DNA of 61,629 bases, from NCBI RefSeq assembly GCF_029439465.1, contig NZ_JAROAV010000050.1:1-61629 (forward strand), written 5' to 3'. The stretch's first letter is position 1. The number at the start of each line of letters is the position of its first letter. The stretch is from Luteipulveratus flavus. Its GTDB lineage: Bacteria > Actinomycetota > Actinomycetes > Actinomycetales > Dermatophilaceae. The position numbers were made by a program, and so were the translations under genes. The notes below the pieces were generated by a model. The model saw only the letters and a program-made list of their open reading frames with translations, had not been told where the DNA came from and did no database searches. Below, one piece after another: positions 57,357 through 61,629 of the stretch.

Positions 57357-60191
57357 GTGTCGATCGCCGAGCTCGAAGGGTCGTACGGGCCGCCTCCGGA
57401 AGGGGCCGAGGACCGGCTCCCGCCCCAGGACGTGCACGCCGAGCAGTCCGTCCTCGGCGGCATGCTGCTCTCGAAGGACGCCATCGCCGACTGTGTCGAG
57501 GCCGTCAAGGGCACGGACTTCTACCGGCCCGCCCATGAGCTCATCTGGGACGCGGTCATCGACCTGTACGGCCGGGGCGAGCCGGCCGACGCCATCACCG
57601 TCGCCGACGAGCTGACCAAGCGCGGCGACCTGTCGCGGGCGGGCGGGCAGGCGTACCTGCACCAGCTGATCCAGGGCGTCCCGACCGCCGCCAACGCCGG
57701 GTACTACGCGCAGATCGTCGCCGAGCGGGCGGTGCTGCGCCGGCTGGTCGACGCGGGCACCCGCATCGTGCAGATGGGGTACGCGCAGGGCGGCGGCGAC
57801 GTCGAGGACATCGTGAACGCCGCGCAGGCCGAGGTGTACGCCGTCGCGGACAAGCGCGGCGCCGAGGACTACGTGCGGCTCGGTGAGGTCATCGAGGCGA
57901 CGGCCGACGAGATCGAGGCCGCGTCGTCCACGACCGGCGAGATGGTCGGCGTGCCAACGGGTTTCACCGATCTGGACACGCTGACGAACGGCCTCCACCC
58001 CGGCCAGATGATCGTGGTCGCAGCGAGGCCCGCCGTCGGCAAGGCGCTCGCGCTGGACACCCCACTGCCGACACCGAAGGGCTGGACGACGATGGGTTCG
58101 GTCGCGGTCGGCGACGAGCTGATCGGTGCTGACGGTCGCCCGACCCGCGTCGTGGCGGCGACCGAGGTGATGGACGGTCGGCCCTGCTACGAGGTCGAGT
58201 TCTCCGACGGCACGGTGATCGTGGCCGACGAGCAGCACCAGTGGTTTGTATCGCTAGACGGTGCAGATCCGGTCGTGCGGACGACGACTGCCGTGGCCGC
58301 GTGCGCCGGCACGGTGACGATCGACCGTACGCCGGTGGCCGGGTCGCCGCTCGCGGCTGAGTCGTGGAAGGTGATCGGTGTCCGCCCGGTGTCGTCGGTG
58401 CCGGTGCGGTGCGTCGAGGTGGACAACGAGGCACACCTGTACCTGGCGTCGCGGGCGATGATCCCGACGCACAACTCGACGCTCGGGCTGGACATCGCGC
58501 GGGCGGCGTCGATCAAGCACAACCAGGCTTCGGTGATCTTCAGCCTAGAGATGAGCAAGACCGAGATCACCATGCGCCTGCTGTCGGCGGAGGCCGGCAT
58601 CCAGCTGCAGCACATGCGCAAGGGCACGATGCGCGACGAGGACTGGACCAAGCTCGCCGCCACCATGGGCAAGGTGTCAGACTCGCCGCTCTACATCGAC
58701 GACTCACCGAACATGTCGCTCATGGAGATCCGCGCCAAGTGCCGGCGGCTGAAGCAGACGCACAACCTGAAGCTCGTGATCATCGACTACCTGCAGCTGA
58801 TGACATCCGGCAAGAAGGTCGAGTCGCGTCAGCAGGAGGTCTCGGAGTTCTCGCGTGCGCTGAAGCTGCTGGCCAAGGAGATCGAGGTCCCGGTCATCGC
58901 GATCTCGCAGCTGAACCGTGGTCCGGAGCAGCGGACCGACAAGCGCCCCCAGATGTCCGACCTTCGCGAATCCGGTTGTCTCACAGCGGAAACGCGACTT
59001 CTGCGTGCGGACACCGGCGCAGAGGTCTCGATCGGTGAGCTGGCCGATTCCGGTGAGAGGGATGTGCCGGTGTGGGCCCTGGACGACTCGCTGCGGTACG
59101 TCGTCCGCCCGCTCACGCACGCGTTCTCGACGGGCACGCGACCGGTGTTCCGGCTGACCCTCGCGTCGGGCAAGACCGTCCGAGCGACCGAGAACCACCG
59201 CTTCCTGACGTACGACGGCTGGCGCGACCTGGGTGACATCCGGACCGGCGAGCGTGTGGCCGTGCCCCGCCACGTCCCGGCCCCCGAGCGCCACGAGCCG
59301 TTCGAGGACGACGGACAGCTGCGGGCGATGGCCACGCTGTGGTCCTCCCGGACGGAGTACCGCGAGGGCGATGGTCTGCTCCGCTCGCAGGGGTCCCTTC
59401 TTGGTGTTGAAATCGTCCCGCACTCGGAGCGACGGCTGATCCCGAGCATGTTCCACATGTCGAAGCGGCAGATCGCACTGTTCGTGGACACGATGTGGCG
59501 ACTCGACGGGCGAGTCGAGCTCGATGCGGACGGCGAGGGTGTCGTCGCGCTCCGGGCGGCGTCTCGACGGCTGCTGCACGATGTCGGGACGATGCTGCTG
59601 CGCTATGGCATCTCGACGCGGATCGTCATGGCTGGCAACGGTTTCGAGCTGCTGATCGAGGGAGTTGACGACCAGCGACGTTTCCTGCAGGAGATCCACA
59701 CCCTGGCGCCCCGGTCAGTCGACGAGCAGGCCCTGCTGGACCGGGTGCGCGCGCGGACGGCCGCTCGGGAGGCGGCCACCGTCGATGCAGGCGTGTGGGA
59801 CGGCCTGCAAGGAGCGGCGGCCGAGGACAACTCGCTCGGTCAGGTAGCAACGCTGCTGGCCGACGCCGACCTCGACCTGGACGCGGTCAACGACGTCCTC
59901 TGGGACGCCGTCCTGTCGGTCGAGCCCGACGGGGTCGAGGAGGTCTTCGATGCGACGGTGCTGAACTGCCACAACTTCATCGCCAACGGCGTCGCCGCTC
60001 ACAACAGCATCGAGCAGGACGCCGACATGGTGATCCTGCTGCACCGCGAAGACTCGTTCAACAAGGAGTCCGAGCGCGCGGGTGAGGCCGACCTGATCGT
60101 GGCCAAGCACCGTAACGGCCCGACCGACACGATCGTGCTCGCGTTCCAGGGCCACTACAGCCGCTTCACCAACATGGCCCAAAGCTTCTAG
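57357..60191 (+). CDS. dnaB: Replicative DNA helicase DnaB with two inteins
   Basis: 944 aa; after removing the inteins (residues 230-373 and 541-883) the extein is 457 aa, the normal DnaB length. The N-terminal domain (DVHAEQSVLGGMLLSKDAI) and RecA-like motor are present. Walker A (ARPAVGK, then STLGLD) is split by intein 1, and the block RESG/SIEQDADMV by intein 2. Walker B is LVIIDYLQLM. It unwinds DNA at the replication fork. GTG at 57357 has GGGGAGG six bases upstream and is preferred to the TTG at 57303. Function depends on both splicing events. Confidence 0.96.
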   Translation: MSIAELEGSYGPPPEGAEDRLPPQDVHAEQSVLGGMLLSKDAIADCVEAVKGTDFYRPAHELIWDAVIDLYGRGEPADAITVADELTKRGDLSRAGGQAYLHQLIQGVPTAANAGYYAQIVAERAVLRRLVDAGTRIVQMGYAQGGGDVEDIVNAAQAEVYAVADKRGAEDYVRLGEVIEATADEIEAASSTTGEMVGVPTGFTDLDTLTNGLHPGQMIVVAARPAVGKALALDTPLPTPKGWTTMGSVAVGDELIGADGRPTRVVAATEVMDGRPCYEVEFSDGTVIVADEQHQWFVSLDGADPVVRTTTAVAACAGTVTIDRTPVAGSPLAAESWKVIGVRPVSSVPVRCVEVDNEAHLYLASRAMIPTHNSTLGLDIARAASIKHNQASVIFSLEMSKTEITMRLLSAEAGIQLQHMRKGTMRDEDWTKLAATMGKVSDSPLYIDDSPNMSLMEIRAKCRRLKQTHNLKLVIIDYLQLMTSGKKVESRQQEVSEFSRALKLLAKEIEVPVIAISQLNRGPEQRTDKRPQMSDLRESGCLTAETRLLRADTGAEVSIGELADSGERDVPVWALDDSLRYVVRPLTHAFSTGTRPVFRLTLASGKTVRATENHRFLTYDGWRDLGDIRTGERVAVPRHVPAPERHEPFEDDGQLRAMATLWSSRTEYREGDGLLRSQGSLLGVEIVPHSERRLIPSMFHMSKRQIALFVDTMWRLDGRVELDADGEGVVALRAASRRLLHDVGTMLLRYGISTRIVMAGNGFELLIEGVDDQRRFLQEIHTLAPRSVDEQALLDRVRARTAAREAATVDAGVWDGLQGAAAEDNSLGQVATLLADADLDLDAVNDVLWDAVLSVEPDGVEEVFDATVLNCHNFIANGVAAHNSIEQDADMVILLHREDSFNKESERAGEADLIVAKHRNGPTDTIVLAFQGHYSRFTNMAQSF
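58044..58475 (+). other. Intein 1 in DnaB Walker A, class 3 mini-intein
   Basis: 144 aa inserted between GK and S of the P-loop. It starts with Ala (ALALDTPLPTPKGW), not Cys or Ser, and ends PTHN before the extein Ser. The class 3 triad is present: W67 (ADEQHQW), C123 (VRCVEVD) and T142 (PTHN). No endonuclease domain is present. This predicts splicing initiated by the internal Cys. Confidence 0.86.
58977..60005 (+). other. Intein 2 in DnaB, class 1 with degenerate endonuclease
   Basis: 343 aa inserted at RESG/SIEQ, the site used by the Synechocystis DnaB intein. It begins CLTAETRLL with Cys1, has the block B TENHRFLT, block F FDATVLNCHNFIAN and block G AAHN. A middle region of about 200 residues (SKRQIALFVDTMWRLDGRV, LLRYGISTRI) resembles a decayed LAGLIDADG endonuclease. 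Confidence 0.87.
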
Positions 60192-60626
60192 CCCGATGTC
60201 GAGATGCAGCGAAGATTTCCTAAACGCACCTCGTATGCATCATAAACGCATCGTTATGCTGGCTGTCTGGTGCATGACGAAATGTTATGGACAGACGGTG
60301 ACTACTTGGCCCCCCGTCGGGACCGCGGCAGCGATGGCTCCTGGGTGAGATGGGAGTTGTCCAGCGAGGAAGACTCCGTTGACGAACGCGGCGACGGCTA
60401 AGCCAGACAGACGACGCCGAGCCTGTTCGCCTCGGGTTGGAAGCACGTTGGCATGCGGTACGAGGACTGTCGCGAGCAGGTCACTAGAAACGGGACCGCA
60501 CGAGCCACATCGTCGCGATCAACGACGCAATCGGCGACGGTCGGGGCACCCGTCTCGCGCGGCCGGGAGGCCGCTCAGTGACGACTCGAAAGTGGGGCGA
60601 CACGCGGCTCAGTACACCTTGGGTTC
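60192..60626. other. Gene-poor gap after dnaB
   Basis: It is less GC-rich than its surroundings, with AAACGCA twice near 60222-60246. Short frames are present (for example a 31-codon one from ATG 60257) but none has a ribosome site or recognisable protein. The 28-base direct repeat at 60585 is its only clear feature. Confidence 0.5.
60585..60612 (+). repeat. Direct repeat flanking a methyltransferase gene, left copy
   Basis: A 28-base repeat starting CTCGAAAGTG and ending CGGCTCAG. The right copy is at 61441-61468, with one base different. Similarity extends a few bases upstream (GCTCAGT). Confidence 0.8.
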
Positions 60627-61340
60627 TTAGGGCCGAACGGCGACCGTCAGTATCACGCTGACCGCGGCGCAGCATTCCTGCGCGTTCTCGATGTCCGCGA
60701 TGACCTCAGCCTCCTGCGGTGTCAGGGCCCCCACCTGAGCAGCGCGCTCAGACACACGCCGCAGACCTAAAACGGTCGCAGCCTCCCGCGGGTCTGTGAT
60801 GACTGCGGTATGCGCGACGACCGTCTCGACCACCATCCCGGACGACCGACACAACCGAGCCATCTGACGGCCAACGGCAAAATTGCGAATGACGGTGCCG
60901 GTGACGAAGTCGCGGTAGCGCTGGCTGATCGAGGGCTCGACATCCAGGATCAGGGTGTCCCAGTCTGGCTCGCACAACACGGCTCGACCGCCGGGAGCGA
61001 GAAGACGAGCGATCTCGGCGACCACCTGGGAGGGGTCATCCACGTGTTGGAGTACCCGGTCGGTCTTGACCCGATCGACCGAGGAGTCAGGGAGGTCTCC
61101 AACGTGCGCGATGTCGCCGTGCAGCAGCCGCGCCCAAGGATGGGCTTGGCTGGCCGAGTCCAGCGCCTCGAGGTCCAGATCGACACCGATCACCTCGCCG
61201 GAAGTGCCCACTCCGGCGCGAAGTGCGGCGAGGTCGACGCCAGGACCGCACCCCAGGTCGACGACGCGTTGACCCTCGGTCAACCGCAGCAGGCCGAGGC
61301 ACGCGTCTTTGTAACTGGACCCGTGTTGGGTGTTGGCCAC
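60627..61340 (-). CDS. Class I SAM-dependent methyltransferase (UbiE-like)
   Basis: 237 aa. Motif I is VVDLGCGPGVDLAALRAGVG, then VIGVDLDLEALDSA, VDRVKTDRVLQHVDDP and LAPGGRAVLCEPDWDT. It resembles ubiquinone/menaquinone-type or secondary-metabolite C-methyltransferases, and the substrate is unknown. The first start in the frame is GTG at 61340, with no ribosome site seen. The gene is less GC-biased at third positions than most genes here and is bracketed by direct repeats, which suggests acquisition. Confidence 0.86.
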   Translation of the reverse strand: MANTQHGSSYKDACLGLLRLTEGQRVVDLGCGPGVDLAALRAGVGTSGEVIGVDLDLEALDSASQAHPWARLLHGDIAHVGDLPDSSVDRVKTDRVLQHVDDPSQVVAEIARLLAPGGRAVLCEPDWDTLILDVEPSISQRYRDFVTGTVIRNFAVGRQMARLCRSSGMVVETVVAHTAVITDPREAATVLGLRRVSERAAQVGALTPQEAEVIADIENAQECCAAVSVILTVAVRP

Positions 61341-61440
61341 CGCTCGCAGCTACGACTGCGATGAACGGTTACGGATGACGCTCACGACGAAACCTTATGA
61401 CGGCTCGATCGCCGTCCGCGGGTGACGGCTCAGTAGCCGG

Positions 61441-61468
61441 CTCGAAAGTGCGGCGACACGCGGCTCAG
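61441..61468 (+). repeat. Direct repeat flanking a methyltransferase gene, right copy
   Basis: 27 of 28 bases match the copy at 60585-60612. No transposase or inverted ends were seen beside either copy. From 61469 to the end of the window I see no gene. Confidence 0.8.
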
Positions 61469-61629
61469 CGACGTGTGGGCTGGTGTTCGGGCCGTGGCAC
61501 CTCATCGCCGCCAGATCTGACCTTCCGACGTACATGAAGCGCCCGGCTGACGAGGATGTGAGTGAGCTGGCTTGGCCTAGTCCGACCCTGAACCGCCCCG
61601 GTGTTTCCGGACACTTCGGGTTGTGTCTC

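Noticed and set aside
60379-60630. 83-codon + strand gene after dnaB
   Set aside because: Arg-rich low-complexity product, no ribosome site, and it runs across the direct repeat.

Overview
The window is a GC-rich (roughly 70% or more by eye) chromosomal stretch of an actinobacterium. Support for this comes from GTG starts, GGAGG ribosome sites, apparently leaderless promoters, F420-type enzymes, a mycobacterial-type DinB2 polymerase, a RskA-type anti-sigma factor and a DnaB helicase carrying inteins. Propionibacteriales or a nearby order is likely, but I see no marker that fixes the genus. No rRNA, tRNA, CRISPR array or intact insertion sequence was seen.

Layout. 0.1-3.5 kb: a CUT1 sugar ABC importer (binding lipoprotein and two permeases) on the minus strand. 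3.5-16.4 kb: mostly single metabolic or stress genes (metallophosphoesterase, cupin, small membrane metallopeptidase, PhzF, F420 oxidoreductase, exonuclease-like phosphatase, quinone reductase, TIMP-like lipid-anchorless membrane protein, secreted M36/M4 metallopeptidase, disulfide reductase, glycerophosphodiesterase). 16.5-20.5 kb: DinB2, then a pair that stands out: an acidic Gly/Asp repeat protein followed 12 bases later by a JmjC/cupin Fe(II)/2-oxoglutarate oxygenase. 20.5-25 kb: DinB-superfamily thiol enzymes, a VapBC module with twin operators, an FMN hydroxyacid oxidase and alanine dehydrogenase. 25-28 kb: a secreted PETase/cutinase-like polyester hydrolase and a sugar dehydrogenase-like protein. 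28-34.4 kb: NYN nuclease, LAL-type LuxR regulator, RTX-like secreted protein and FAD oxidoreductase.

34.4-40.4 kb: a short threonyl-tRNA synthetase preceded by a Thr-Thr-Thr leader peptide and an attenuator, then a tightly coupled phospholipid operon (CDP-alcohol transferase, CdsA-like, PlsC-like fusion) and a Tat-exported PhoD phosphatase. 40.6-51.8 kb: ArfB ribosome rescue factor, MarR-MFS efflux pair, ArsR-SRPBCC-DinB operon, formaldehyde dehydrogenase, two methyltransferases with an F420/PPOX enzyme, and type II NADH dehydrogenase. 52.3-55.8 kb: fasciclin, DUF4397, class F sortase, ECF sigma and RskA-like anti-sigma in one operon, which recalls mycobacterial SigK-RskA-MPT70/83. 56-61.6 kb: a MerR/B12 regulator, a cluster of DnaA-box-like sites, dnaB with two inteins, and a methyltransferase between direct repeats.

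Several interspersed palindromic repeat families occupy the intergenic gaps, often at the junctions of convergent genes. The best candidates for something undescribed are the repeat-protein/JmjC pair (17766-19601) and the threonine attenuator driving an editing-free ThrRS (34451-35882).
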